From: a bacterium Ga0077546
GTDB taxonomy: Bacteria; Cyanobacteriota; Vampirovibrionia; Obscuribacterales; Obscuribacteraceae
Length of the DNA: 25,358 nucleotides
Assembly: GCA_001464165.1 (NCBI GenBank)
Contig: LNEX01000428.1
Coordinates: 1-25,358, forward strand
Reading direction: 5' to 3'
Shown: piece by piece, positions 15,043 through 23,640 of the stretch
How the letters are laid out: every line of letters begins with the position of its first letter
How positions within the stretch are numbered: position 1 is the stretch's first letter
Position numbers and translations under genes: made by a program
Notes under the pieces: model-generated
Told to the model about the DNA's origin: nothing
Databases searched by the model: none
What the model saw: the letters and a program-made list of their open reading frames with translations, nothing else

Positions 15043-15489
15043 GTGTCTCCTAAGAAATCGATTCTTTTCATTGCTGCCTTGGTTTTGGCGGTTGCAGGAA
15101 TGGCCTTCTACACAAAGAGCGTCATTGAAGAAAAAATGAAGTTCTATCCTGAGAAGGTATTCACAGCTGCTTTTGATGAACCTTTCAGCCGAGCTACTGA
15201 ATTTGACGGCAAGCGCGTCGACGGAACTCAATATGAGGCCTATTTGCATTTCAAATATCCTCACGAAGCTAAACCTTTAAATGAGTCTCAATACAAGACC
15301 GCTTGGGTTGGTGAGGCTCAAAGTTGGTTTGAATCGAAGTATCCAGGACATCCTGGGCTGCAGGAAATCAACCGTTTAAAGTTTCGCAAGCGTATCGCCA
15401 ATGATAGGGTGACGGTCACTAACGAGTGGTTGATTTACAATCCACGTACAGATGACCACTACTATCGTGTTTGGGGCACCGCTCGCTAG
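15043..15489 (+). CDS. Small membrane-anchored protein of unknown function
   Basis: Counting from the GTG at 15043 the protein has 148 residues: a Lys-rich start (SPKK), one membrane segment (SILFIAALVLAVAGMAFY) and a soluble domain rich in aromatic and charged residues. I recognise no family. The domain has no Cys and no obvious catalytic motif; TQYEAYLHFKYPHE and TNEWLIYNPRTDDHYYRVW look like beta strands of a compact fold. The start is chosen because AGGA at 15031-15034 is spaced 8 bases from it; the in-frame GTG at 15028 has nothing comparable. It leads a plus-strand operon with the TPR/retropepsin-like protein 27 bases downstream. Confidence 0.6.
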   Translation: MSPKKSILFIAALVLAVAGMAFYTKSVIEEKMKFYPEKVFTAAFDEPFSRATEFDGKRVDGTQYEAYLHFKYPHEAKPLNESQYKTAWVGEAQSWFESKYPGHPGLQEINRLKFRKRIANDRVTVTNEWLIYNPRTDDHYYRVWGTAR

Positions 15490-15516
15490 ATTCTATTTAA
15501 TTTCTTTGGAGGGCGA

Positions 15517-17109
15517 ATGCCTAAAGTTCTCGCTGCTGTCTCTCTTCTTCCTGTAAGGCTGGCATTCCTGCTGGGGCTTTGCCTTCTGCCTATCAGCAGT
15601 GCGCAGGCTGGCGACAATTCTACTTTTGAGTGCGGACGCAATCTGTTCAATTCTAAGATGTACAAAGATGCATTGCCTTATCTTCAAAGTTCTAAGAGTT
15701 TGTATTCATACGATAATCGCGCCTTCTATTACGAAGCCTTGTGCTACCACCGCATGGGCCAATTGAATGCAGCGATGTCAGCCTATCAGAATGTTATTGC
15801 AAAATTTCCTGATAGTGAAGCTGCCGAACTCTCTAAAAAAGCACTGGCCGGATTGCGCGGTGGTAATTCGAGTAGTACTAGTTCCAGGCCTTTACCTGGC
15901 GGGAGCTTGACAAAGCTCAAGAGCATAAGCGTAGATCAACTGCCTGTAGAGTTGGTTCTGAGTGTTCCAGAGCAAGATGGCAAGCCAGTTGTTGAAGCTC
16001 TAGTCTCGGGCGTCAAAGTGAAGTTTGTAGTTGATACCACTGTTGCTGATAGTGTCATTGGTAGTGACATAGCTAAACAAAGTAAGCTTCCTGAAGCTGC
16101 TGTGAAGGCCAAAGACGACTACTATTTACATGACATTAAGCTTGGCACCCTGACAAGAGCGGCTTTCCCAATTCAGATTTCTAGCAAGCAACCAAATTTA
16201 GCTGTGCTTGGTGCCGATTTTTTTGAGCTTTTAAATGTTTCCTATGTTGCCCCCCAATCTTTAAAGGAACCTTCTCCAGACCCAACAAAGGAACCAACAA
16301 AAGAACCAACACCAGAGGCGACAAGAAAAGGTACTTTAACCATAAAGCGTACAGTTGGCTTCAAAAATCCCTTTGAAGCCGGGTTGAAGTTTTTCAACGC
16401 TGGTCAATATAGACAAGCCTACCCGCTGCTAAAGACCGCAGCTGTCAATCGGCCGCGCGACCCTCGAGCGCTCTATGTTATGGCTGTTTGTTGCCACCGC
16501 TTAAACAAGATTGATGAAGCTCGCACCGGTTACCGCAATGTTATGCAGCGCTTCCCCGGTAGTGAGGCTAGTATGCTTTCTAATTCCGCTCTAATGGTTA
16601 TAGATCCGGGTTATGCAGTCACTGCTAGAGCAAAAAGTGAGAAATACACTTTGCTAGGTCCTACACCGAAAGACTACAAAAGACAAGAATTCGAAATTCC
16701 ATATACTGCTGAAAATGGCTATTTCAAAGTTCTCGCGCAGGTTGATGGTCATAACGTAGAGATGTATTTGAACAATAACTTTGGTAATTGTGTATTTTCG
16801 ACGGCGCAAATAAGTCAAGTTGACACAAATTATTTAGACAATGCCAGCGAGGCGTCAGGTAAGCCTCTCGATCCTAATAACAGTAATAATCTCTCCGAGA
16901 CGTATACGCGAAACGTGCGTTTGAGGCGGGTGAAATTAGGCAAAATTGAAACTACCAACGTGCCTACTCAGATTATTGATATTACTACCAGAAATGGTTT
17001 TGTTTCGGCTAGCTCTGATCGGCCCATACTGGGTAGCAGTGCCACAACTGGCTGGCGTTGGGAAGTTTTGACCAATAGACGGATGTTGCGCTTTACTCAA
17101 ATGCAGTAA
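15517..17109 (+). CDS. Exported TPR protein with two retropepsin-like domains, catalytic motif degraded
   Basis: A 530-residue secreted protein with a signal peptide (cleavage after SSAQA, about residue 31) and an internal duplication. Repeat A has TPR helices (35-112) and an aspartic-protease-like domain with KFVVDTTVADSVIG (169-182) and LGADFFELL (231-239). Repeat B has TPR helices (285-360) and a more diverged protease-like domain around NVEMYLNNNFGNCVFS (413-428) and RPILGSSATTGW. The TPR halves match closely: YQNVIAKFPDSEAAELSKKA (90-109) against YRNVMQRFPGSEASMLSNSA (339-358). Retropepsin-like enzymes need D-(T/S)-G; copy A has D-T-T and copy B has no Asp there, so proteolysis is unlikely and a binding role more probable. 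A PTKE-PTKE-PTPE linker (256-267, bases 16282-16317) joins the halves. Start ATG 15517 has GGAGG just upstream. Confidence 0.72.
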   Translation: MPKVLAAVSLLPVRLAFLLGLCLLPISSAQAGDNSTFECGRNLFNSKMYKDALPYLQSSKSLYSYDNRAFYYEALCYHRMGQLNAAMSAYQNVIAKFPDSEAAELSKKALAGLRGGNSSSTSSRPLPGGSLTKLKSISVDQLPVELVLSVPEQDGKPVVEALVSGVKVKFVVDTTVADSVIGSDIAKQSKLPEAAVKAKDDYYLHDIKLGTLTRAAFPIQISSKQPNLAVLGADFFELLNVSYVAPQSLKEPSPDPTKEPTKEPTPEATRKGTLTIKRTVGFKNPFEAGLKFFNAGQYRQAYPLLKTAAVNRPRDPRALYVMAVCCHRLNKIDEARTGYRNVMQRFPGSEASMLSNSALMVIDPGYAVTARAKSEKYTLLGPTPKDYKRQEFEIPYTAENGYFKVLAQVDGHNVEMYLNNNFGNCVFSTAQISQVDTNYLDNASEASGKPLDPNNSNNLSETYTRNVRLRRVKLGKIETTNVPTQIIDITTRNGFVSASSDRPILGSSATTGWRWEVLTNRRMLRFTQMQ

Positions 17110-17115
17110 GAGAAC

Positions 17116-18723
17116 GTGAAAGGACTGAAATTTTTTTCAACGATCTGTGCTGCTGTTCTAATTGTGACCTTATCTTTGCGCATGCTCGTGTCAATCTTGC
17201 TGCACCCGTTGCGCATTGGTTGGGATCCAGCCTTGCACTTGCAGTGCGCTCAGCTTATTGCCGCTGGTGGTCTCCCTTACGTCGATATGTTCGATGTCAA
17301 TCCGCCTTTGATTTGGTACATAGATGTCTTGCCGGCGCTTCTTTCTTCGGCCATCAATGTTCCAGTGACTTTGGTATTTAACTTGTTCATGTGGCTTCTC
17401 ATGATTCTCTCTGCTTCGATGTGTTCCTATGTTGCATTGACCAAGCTGAGGCAAGAAAACAGTGTGCTGGTTAATCTCGGTCTGATCTTCGGTCTCTTGT
17501 ATTTCAATTTCTCTTTGACCTTTGATTTTGGTCAGCGTGAGCAGATTTTTGTTTTGCTCTATTTTCCTTTTATCTTTTTGCGGTTTGCTCGCTATCAGGG
17601 TGCACTGATTGGTCGAAGAGAAGCCGTCTTGGTTGGTCTGCTAGCCAGTATTGGCATATGTCTCAAGCATTATTTTCTATTCAATGTTGTTTGTGTAGAG
17701 CTCTTCTTGTTTTTAGGAGCAGCCAAGCATCTTCGCTGGCGAAATTTTCTAGTTACCGAAAATTTTGCCGCTCTCGGCTTCGCTTTGCTCTATCTCGCTC
17801 ACTTCTTGCTTTTGCCACAAGTGGTAAAAGATAACTATTTTGGTTTTCTTGTGCCTGCTTTTGCCAGCGGCTATCAGTTTTGGGATACTTCTTTAGCCAG
17901 TAGCCTTGGGGCGCCAGATAAACGTGGCGTTTTTTTCTTGCTTACATTGGCTGGGGTGCTTGCCCTAGCCTTTTGTCGCCGCTACAACTTACTTTCCTGC
18001 TGTGCTGCTTTTGCTTTCTCGGGGGTGGTGCCCTACTTGTTGCAGTTCAAAGGATGGGCGTATCAGGATATTCCAGCTTTTGCCGGTGCTGTAATTGTTA
18101 TATGTGGTGGCATAGCTGCACTGCTCAGCTCCTTTATTGAATTATTGAGTAGAGGCAAGAACAACCCGAGATATTCTTCAAACTTTTCCCTTAGCAGTTT
18201 AGTTTTATTAGTGTTGATAGCTGGTATTGCAATTGTCAATGCCGATCAAGAGTACGAGCAGGTAAAAGCCGAGCCAAACTTTCCCTTAAGCACAATTGGT
18301 TACTCTGGTGACTCACCTTATTCTGATATCGATTCTCCTTTTGCCGCTATAATTTTGGCCCAGGCCAAACCACATGACGCTGTTATCTTTATTGGCAATG
18401 CCGTGGCTCCTGGCTTCCCACCTACTACTCAGTTGAGGGTTAAACCCGGTTCTCGACATTTGCATTGTTGTATCTTATCGGTGCTTGCCTACATCAAGGA
18501 TGTTCGAGAACTCACTCCTGAAAATATTCGGCTGCTCTCTTTTAAAGATCGCATTGTTAATGAGTATGCCGAAGATATTAAGAAAAATCGACCGGTCTTG
18601 ATATTCATTCAGAATGGTCCTGCCGCTGAATATTTGGCTCCATATAATTTTGACCAGTATCTCAAAAACTACAAAAAAATAGATGATGTCGCTGGTTTTA
18701 CAGTTTATAAATTGCAGGTCTAG
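17116..18723 (+). CDS. GT-C fold membrane glycosyltransferase (GT39/ArnT-like)
   Basis: A 535-residue polytopic protein with about eleven membrane segments. The first outside loop reads GWDPALHLQCAQLIAAGG (35-52) then LPYVDMFDVNPPLIWY (53-68). This is the D-x-x-x-H-L ... G-x-x-P-Y-x-D ... P-P-L pattern of GT39-like transferases using polyprenyl-phosphate sugars, with Asp37 as the probable catalytic base. A soluble C-terminal domain follows residue ~385. The start is GTG at 17116, six bases after the preceding stop, with AGAG close by. It forms a pair with the next gene, its broken paralogue. Sugar donor and acceptor are unknown; surface polysaccharide, lipid or protein glycosylation are all possible. 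Confidence 0.75.
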   Translation: MKGLKFFSTICAAVLIVTLSLRMLVSILLHPLRIGWDPALHLQCAQLIAAGGLPYVDMFDVNPPLIWYIDVLPALLSSAINVPVTLVFNLFMWLLMILSASMCSYVALTKLRQENSVLVNLGLIFGLLYFNFSLTFDFGQREQIFVLLYFPFIFLRFARYQGALIGRREAVLVGLLASIGICLKHYFLFNVVCVELFLFLGAAKHLRWRNFLVTENFAALGFALLYLAHFLLLPQVVKDNYFGFLVPAFASGYQFWDTSLASSLGAPDKRGVFFLLTLAGVLALAFCRRYNLLSCCAAFAFSGVVPYLLQFKGWAYQDIPAFAGAVIVICGGIAALLSSFIELLSRGKNNPRYSSNFSLSSLVLLVLIAGIAIVNADQEYEQVKAEPNFPLSTIGYSGDSPYSDIDSPFAAIILAQAKPHDAVIFIGNAVAPGFPPTTQLRVKPGSRHLHCCILSVLAYIKDVRELTPENIRLLSFKDRIVNEYAEDIKKNRPVLIFIQNGPAAEYLAPYNFDQYLKNYKKIDDVAGFTVYKLQV

Positions 18724-18735
18724 GTGAAGGTTTAG

Positions 18736-20375
18736 ATGAACAGACTTAGCTTCAATCTTACTATCAGCTGCTTTCTTGCTCTTTTGTTGTCAGCATTTCT
18801 TGCGGGGTATTTTTCAGTACATCAGCTGGCGATACCAGCAGAAGCCGCCATGCGTCTTTCGTGTGGCCTTCAAATTGCAGATGGAGCTAGACCATACATA
18901 GATTTTCTGGACAATTCATCACCTTTTGCTTTGTATCTAGCCAGTTTGCCAGGGCTGGTTTCGAAGATAGTATTTATTCATCCAGTTTTGATATTTAACC
19001 TGATGGTGCTGCTGCTCACTCTGGTATCACTTTTGCTCGTATTAAGCTGCGGGCGAGGTCGCCACCGACGGCTGATATTGTTGCAGTTTTGCTTGCCAGC
19101 TCTTGCCTTTGCTGTAGCCCTTTCACAACTATATTTTCTCAGTCATTTTGGTCAAGAGGGTGGGCTATTTTTCCTCTTGTTTCTTCCATACTTAACTCAG
19201 CGCTATCTCTCTTTAACCTTTCGCAACTCAAACAAGCCGGGTGGGCCACTACTAATTGGTTTTTTGGCGGCCCTCGGTTTGCTGCTAAATCCGGTTTTTT
19301 TATTGGCCCTAGTAGCAGTGGAATTTACTTGTCTCTTTTCGCTTGGGGAGATTTCGCTGCTTAAGCTCAAGAGCCGCTACTTCACTACAGAACTAAAGGC
19401 TTGCCTGCTTAGTTTGCTAGTTTTATGTCTGCTGCTTTTTTCTTTGGTACCGTCGGTGGTGCTTGAGTATTTGGGGCCGATTTCTCGAATTAATCAACTG
19501 ACATTCGAGTATTTCAATGAAGACCTCGCTTATGTCGGGAAGTCTCCTGATCGCCGCGACCTAGTCTATGCCTTCGTCATATTTTTTGTTCTATCTTTGC
19601 CTGTGGCTGCTCGCTGTCTATTGACACGATTGATGTGCTTGATGTCGGCCTTTGGTTTCGCCTGCTTTGTGTTTTCAGGTACATTGTTTAGCCATCAAGG
19701 TATCTTGATGATTGCCTATTCACTCACGGCTCTGGCTCTTTCAGTAAATCGATATATACGCTCTTTTCGCTTTGCTAAAGTTTGGTCTGCTCGTCTTGTT
19801 GATTGGTGTTCGGCTCGTCTAAACAGAAGAGTCTTGTCATTGTTACCGGCCCTAGTTGTGATTTGCTTTATTGCCTCTAGTTTTGTTGCGTTGAGGCTAA
19901 TCAAAGGTAATACTTTTTCCCTTAGTGAGCTTGGGTATTATGGCTTTGGCTTAGAGCGAGATCTTTCGTTCTTTAGTAAAGCGGTTCGGGCTGAAAGTGC
20001 TGCCCGTGATTGCGTTTGGATTTATTCTGAGCAGATAAGCCCTGCTTTTCCTCTTCTGACACAACTGCGGCGCAAGCCAGGCTATACGAGAGAGGCACTC
20101 CTGATCAGATCGCTCAATTGGCCGATTTCGAGGCGTCAATGTACGATCGCTTGCGTGTTGAAGCCCTGTCGCCACGTCCACCGACACTTATTTTAGTTGA
20201 AGACGGAGAGGTGCGGGACTTGTTTAAGGCCAATGGTCTCATTGCCATCATTGAGCAGTTTTATAGTCCACTCGATAGCTGCTCACCGCTGAATGGTGAT
20301 GAAATAGATAACCACGAGCCCTATGAATATCTTGGCTATAGAGTATGTTTTTCAGTGGATAAATTGCGTAAGTAA
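18736..20375 (+). pseudogene. Second GT-C type membrane glycosyltransferase, broken near its C-terminus
   Basis: The frame from ATG 18736 is a full-length paralogue of the preceding gene: IPAEAAMRLSCGLQIADGAR then PYIDFLD aligns with its first loop, with Glu36 in place of the catalytic Asp37. At about 20080-20095, after FPLLTQLRRKPGY, the homology jumps to another frame (RGTPDQIAQLADFEASMYDR) that continues to 20375. The paralogue has about 17-19 extra residues between the matching KPG and TPENI segments, so a block of some 50-60 bases (length 1 modulo 3) is missing as well as the frame. As read, the original frame ends at 20196 with a short wrong tail. The membrane part is intact, so a truncated product may still be made. 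The true stop at 20375 is two bases from the stop of the convergent operon. Confidence 0.75.
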
Positions 20376-20377
20376 TA

Positions 20378-21493
20378 TTACACAAGTAACTCTCGTACCC
20401 CTTGATCACGAATTCGCCAGACTAATGCATCGGACAAATAATGATGCATGTTCAAGCAGGCCCAAATTACAGTTAGGCAAATTGGCTCAGAGACACCATT
20501 CTTGACTAATCCTTGGGGTAGGCCGGTGGTTAGTAAAAAACCAACCAGGGCCAAGGCGAAGATATAGCCTAGCGAATGTGCCTTGAAGAACTCTTTAGCC
20601 AGGCTACCTTTTAGTTCGTGACCCGCTTCTTTGGCGCGTTCTCTGACAAAATATGAATAGGTTACGGCCAGGTACTGGCTTGAATGATAGAAGGTCAAGC
20701 CTAAAAGGAAAAATGCATCTCTCTGCGACATGGTTAGGGCTGTCACCGAAATTATCGTCAGAATGGCAGGTAGAGGGAATATTTCTTTAGTGCGAAAGTA
20801 GCGCCATACAAGGGCTGCTACCAAGCCAATTGTGCAGAAGGTAAAGCCTACCAGCGCTAGATACATAGGCCAGAAGGGTAAGGGACCCCAGAATGGCACC
20901 TCCATACCAATAAATTTGGCCATGTAGCCATAGGCTGGCAGTGTAAACATGCGCAAAATAACAAAGAACATCAGCAGGCGTAGCTGCCACTGTAAGAACC
21001 CTCTCTCCAGTTTGCTTAAGCTGAAATGGCGTTTCATGCAATAGATTAAGATGATACCGAAGGTCTGCGCTACATAGTGCTGTATCACCCAAACCATAGT
21101 AATCTTTGTCAGAACCTGGGCAATGGCAACGTTTTGCATGCCGAAGTATGCGACTAAGATTAGTACCAAGCCCCAAATTATTACAATTGTACGCACAAGT
21201 TTGGGTGTAGTGCGGCTTCTGAACACCCGTACCAGGGTGGCGGGGCCATGGGCTTCCCCGATTAACATGGTGCCCCAGAAGAGAATGCCAGCTAAGATAA
21301 TCGATGCGTATGAGTGGCCATCAGGCTTTACCCCTAGTGCTTCTACCCCAGCCAAAAGCCACATCAAACCGCCACAGCAAAATAGGTAGTCGAGTGCTGG
21401 TGTAAGTATCCAAGGATGTGGTCCAGCGCCATCTGCCGAAATTTTTGGCTTCTTCTGCTCAGCAAAATTAAAGTCGGCAGTTCCCTGCATCAC
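20378..21493 (-). CDS. Uncharacterised His-rich polytopic membrane protein, copy 3
   Basis: A 371-residue distant paralogue of the two tandem plus-strand copies. Conserved positions hold although overall identity is lower: Glu80/His82 in IGEAHGPATLVRV (Glu for Asp), His139 in QHYVAQTFGIILIYCMKR, His270 with Gln273 in FYHSSQYLAV, and His350/His351 with Asp355 in NMHHYLSDALVWRIRD. Only these polar residues and a few Gly/Arg survive across all three, which supports a functional site. The ORF opens GTG-ATG (21493, 21490), and either could be the start. It is the last gene of the minus-strand HTTM operon, 13 bases after the TPR gene, so this copy is tied to the HTTM protein by context. Confidence 0.8.
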   Translation of the reverse strand: MMQGTADFNFAEQKKPKISADGAGPHPWILTPALDYLFCCGGLMWLLAGVEALGVKPDGHSYASIILAGILFWGTMLIGEAHGPATLVRVFRSRTTPKLVRTIVIIWGLVLILVAYFGMQNVAIAQVLTKITMVWVIQHYVAQTFGIILIYCMKRHFSLSKLERGFLQWQLRLLMFFVILRMFTLPAYGYMAKFIGMEVPFWGPLPFWPMYLALVGFTFCTIGLVAALVWRYFRTKEIFPLPAILTIISVTALTMSQRDAFFLLGLTFYHSSQYLAVTYSYFVRERAKEAGHELKGSLAKEFFKAHSLGYIFALALVGFLLTTGLPQGLVKNGVSEPICLTVIWACLNMHHYLSDALVWRIRDQGVRELLV

Positions 21494-21506
21494 GCGCTAT
21501 CCATTC

Positions 21507-22259
21507 TTAAGGCTCACGACAGACACGATTGAGCGATTTGTCTATAGCTTGAGCGCGCGCCTTATACTGATTGGCCGCAGCATCGTCAGAAAGGTCACGG
21601 CAGGTTAGAAAGAGATTCCACAGAGTGGCTGCAGCTTTTGCTGAAGTGCCCTGGTTGTTTTTATCGAGAATCGTCAGGGCTTGCTCAAGATAATCTCGCG
21701 AGATCTTAAATTCAATTTTTCTATCGGCCGCTTCGCTTTTGCCCATGCCTATTAGGTAGTGCATTAATCCGATGTTATTCAAGTCGCGCACAATGCGTGG
21801 GTCGTGGGCCGGTAAAAATTGCTGGTCGTGTTTTAGCACACTGTCATAACATACCAGCGCTGCAGGTTGATTGTCTAAATTGCGATGGGCTCCAGCCAGA
21901 TGCATACTGGCGTTTGCCCATTTCTCATTGTAGGCATTGTTAACCAAGCCCCAAGTTAATGCCAGCTGATCTTGATAGATTTTGGCGGCTTCTTCGAATT
22001 TTTGTTGACTAGTAAGAACTGCAGCATAAGCATTACCGGTGGCAATTAGTTCGTCAGTGTTAGCAGCCCCATTCTTCGCGGTGTTTTTTAGGGCCGCCTC
22101 ATATTGAGCCTGGGTGCGTATCGCTTCGTGTTCTAAAGTGTTGTCGTAGTTGGTTGCTTGCTCTTCCTGAATGGCGGCTCGCTGTTTAGGGTATGTGGCG
22201 CCGAGTACCGCGACAAAAATAGCCACTAAAAGTAGAATTTTGAAAACAGTGGCGGTCAT
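21507..22259 (-). CDS. Membrane-anchored TPR protein
   Basis: A 250-residue protein with an N-terminal hydrophobic segment (FKILLLVAIFVAVLGATY, 6-23) that acts as an uncleaved anchor or signal peptide, then helical TPR-like repeats. Examples are LIATGNAYAAVLTSQQKFEEA, SMHLAGAHRNLDNQPAALVCY and DLNNIGLMHYLIGMGKSEAA, each with the small-residue/Tyr/Ala spacing of TPR helix pairs. TPR proteins act as scaffolds. It is coupled to the HTTM gene by an ATGA overlap at 22256-22259, so the two are made together and may form one complex. Confidence 0.72.
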   Translation of the reverse strand: MTATVFKILLLVAIFVAVLGATYPKQRAAIQEEQATNYDNTLEHEAIRTQAQYEAALKNTAKNGAANTDELIATGNAYAAVLTSQQKFEEAAKIYQDQLALTWGLVNNAYNEKWANASMHLAGAHRNLDNQPAALVCYDSVLKHDQQFLPAHDPRIVRDLNNIGLMHYLIGMGKSEAADRKIEFKISRDYLEQALTILDKNNQGTSAKAAATLWNLFLTCRDLSDDAAANQYKARAQAIDKSLNRVCREP

Positions 22260-23635
22260 GATGACACCTCATTGGATGAGCCCAAAATGAGCTTGCGATT
22301 TGAGGCAATTGCTTTGTAAATTAGTTCGGCAAAGAAACTAATAATAGGAACAAAGAGCACTGGTGTAAGCGGCCAAAGCAGTGGCGCCCGCAGGCTAATG
22401 AAACGAAAAGCCCTGAAGCCACCAAGCCAGGTGCCGTCTCTCTTTTGTAGCAAAATTTCTTTCTGAGCGCGTGCTCTGTCTAGTTTTACTTCAGCCAGTT
22501 CTTCGTCATTTTCTTTATCGCTGAAGTCGATTGGCTTGATTCGACCAAAAATATCGAGACGATGAATCAGCCCAATCGTTCTTATACAGAGAATGCAAGA
22601 GCCATCGAAAGCTAGTCTATATGGTTCGCCAAAGCGTTGTCTGATTTTGGTTTTGACCCAATTCCACGACCGGGTCAAATCTTCGGGATAAATAAAGAGC
22701 AAATAGGTAAGCATGAAAGACCACTCAAACATTGGTAGATTCATACAATATTCAATGCCAAGGTGTAGGGCTATGCCCGTTGCCATTACCCAATAACGAG
22801 CTGGTCTCCACCAAATGAAAGTAAATAAGGCAAACTCAATGGCCAAAGTGCCCCAGGTCAGAATCATGTAGACAGGCAGTTGATCAAAAAAGTGAGGTAT
22901 AGGAAAACGCATTAAGTCGTCGTAGCGAACAGCATAATAGACTGCCGTGCCGTCGTTCCACATTGACCCTTCCATTTTTGAATACCAGGTGTGGCCATAG
23001 GCAATACAAATTTGGATTTGCAATAGTCTCTGCGCCCAGGGGGCTGATAGACGAGCGCCAAAGCCCGTTTTTCGCCAATCTTGACGAGTGGCTCTAATTA
23101 GATTGTCGAGAGATAGCGCGTCCCCAGCATTCGACAGGGCAAGGCACATGGTGGCTAGCCTTAAGTAATTATCGCCAGCATTTTGATTTAGTTGGAAGTG
23201 GGCACCGAAAGACATCAGTAAGAGGAAGGTTACCCATGAGCTGACGCGAGTGCACAGACCGAGGGTCATCATCACCGTGGCTGCCACCATCACCCAAAAT
23301 GCGCCATAGATGTACTTGTCATCAGCCGGTAGGGCCGCCATTAGGTCAAAATAGTAACTGCTGTGCCAGTAAAGACTCATCATGTCGTTTATTGGGATCA
23401 GTGAATTCTTGCCGTAGTAGAGGTTAAAGTCTGGTAACAAGTGAATGAGCATATTTTCAAGAAGAATCACACCGAAAAATAGACGAAAGATTGCCATCGC
23501 CACTGGTGTAGTTGGTTCAAACCAAAATCTATTCCATTTGTTTACCCAGTTATCGAACCATTTGACCGGGGCCACAGTGGGCTGTGGCTGTTGTTGAGCT
23601 TCTGTTTGAGCTAATTGAGGAGGAGGGGTCATCAC
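22256..23635 (-). CDS. HTTM domain protein fused to a DCC1-like thiol-disulfide oxidoreductase domain
   Basis: A 459-residue fusion. Residues ~35-325 form an HTTM domain (the membrane part related to vitamin K-dependent gamma-carboxylase): FRLFFGVILLENML (50-63), LGLCTRVSSWVTFLLL (125-140), LNQNAGDNYLRLATMC (149-164), and QICIAYGHTWYSKMEGSMW (208-226) with Lys220 in the conserved Tyr-x-Lys...Trp element. Residues ~338-450 form a DCC1/DUF393 domain with the defining DGSCILC (344-350; Cys347 and Cys350) and a closing hydrophobic segment plus AIASNRKL, as in DCC proteins. HTTM-DCC architectures recur in bacteria but have no assigned reaction; a redox partner attached to a carboxylase-like membrane domain is the natural reading. 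Start GTG 23635 or ATG 23632. Preceded 5 bases upstream by the companion gene. Confidence 0.85.
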   Translation of the reverse strand: MMTPPPQLAQTEAQQQPQPTVAPVKWFDNWVNKWNRFWFEPTTPVAMAIFRLFFGVILLENMLIHLLPDFNLYYGKNSLIPINDMMSLYWHSSYYFDLMAALPADDKYIYGAFWVMVAATVMMTLGLCTRVSSWVTFLLLMSFGAHFQLNQNAGDNYLRLATMCLALSNAGDALSLDNLIRATRQDWRKTGFGARLSAPWAQRLLQIQICIAYGHTWYSKMEGSMWNDGTAVYYAVRYDDLMRFPIPHFFDQLPVYMILTWGTLAIEFALFTFIWWRPARYWVMATGIALHLGIEYCMNLPMFEWSFMLTYLLFIYPEDLTRSWNWVKTKIRQRFGEPYRLAFDGSCILCIRTIGLIHRLDIFGRIKPIDFSDKENDEELAEVKLDRARAQKEILLQKRDGTWLGGFRAFRFISLRAPLLWPLTPVLFVPIISFFAELIYKAIASNRKLILGSSNEVSS

Positions 23636-23640
23636 TTACT

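Noticed and set aside
15517..17109. Active retropepsin-type protease.
   Set aside because: The D-T-G motif is D-T-T in the first copy and missing in the second.
20118..20375. 85-codon frame as a separate small gene.
   Set aside because: It matches the C-terminus of the upstream glycosyltransferase paralogue and has no start signal.
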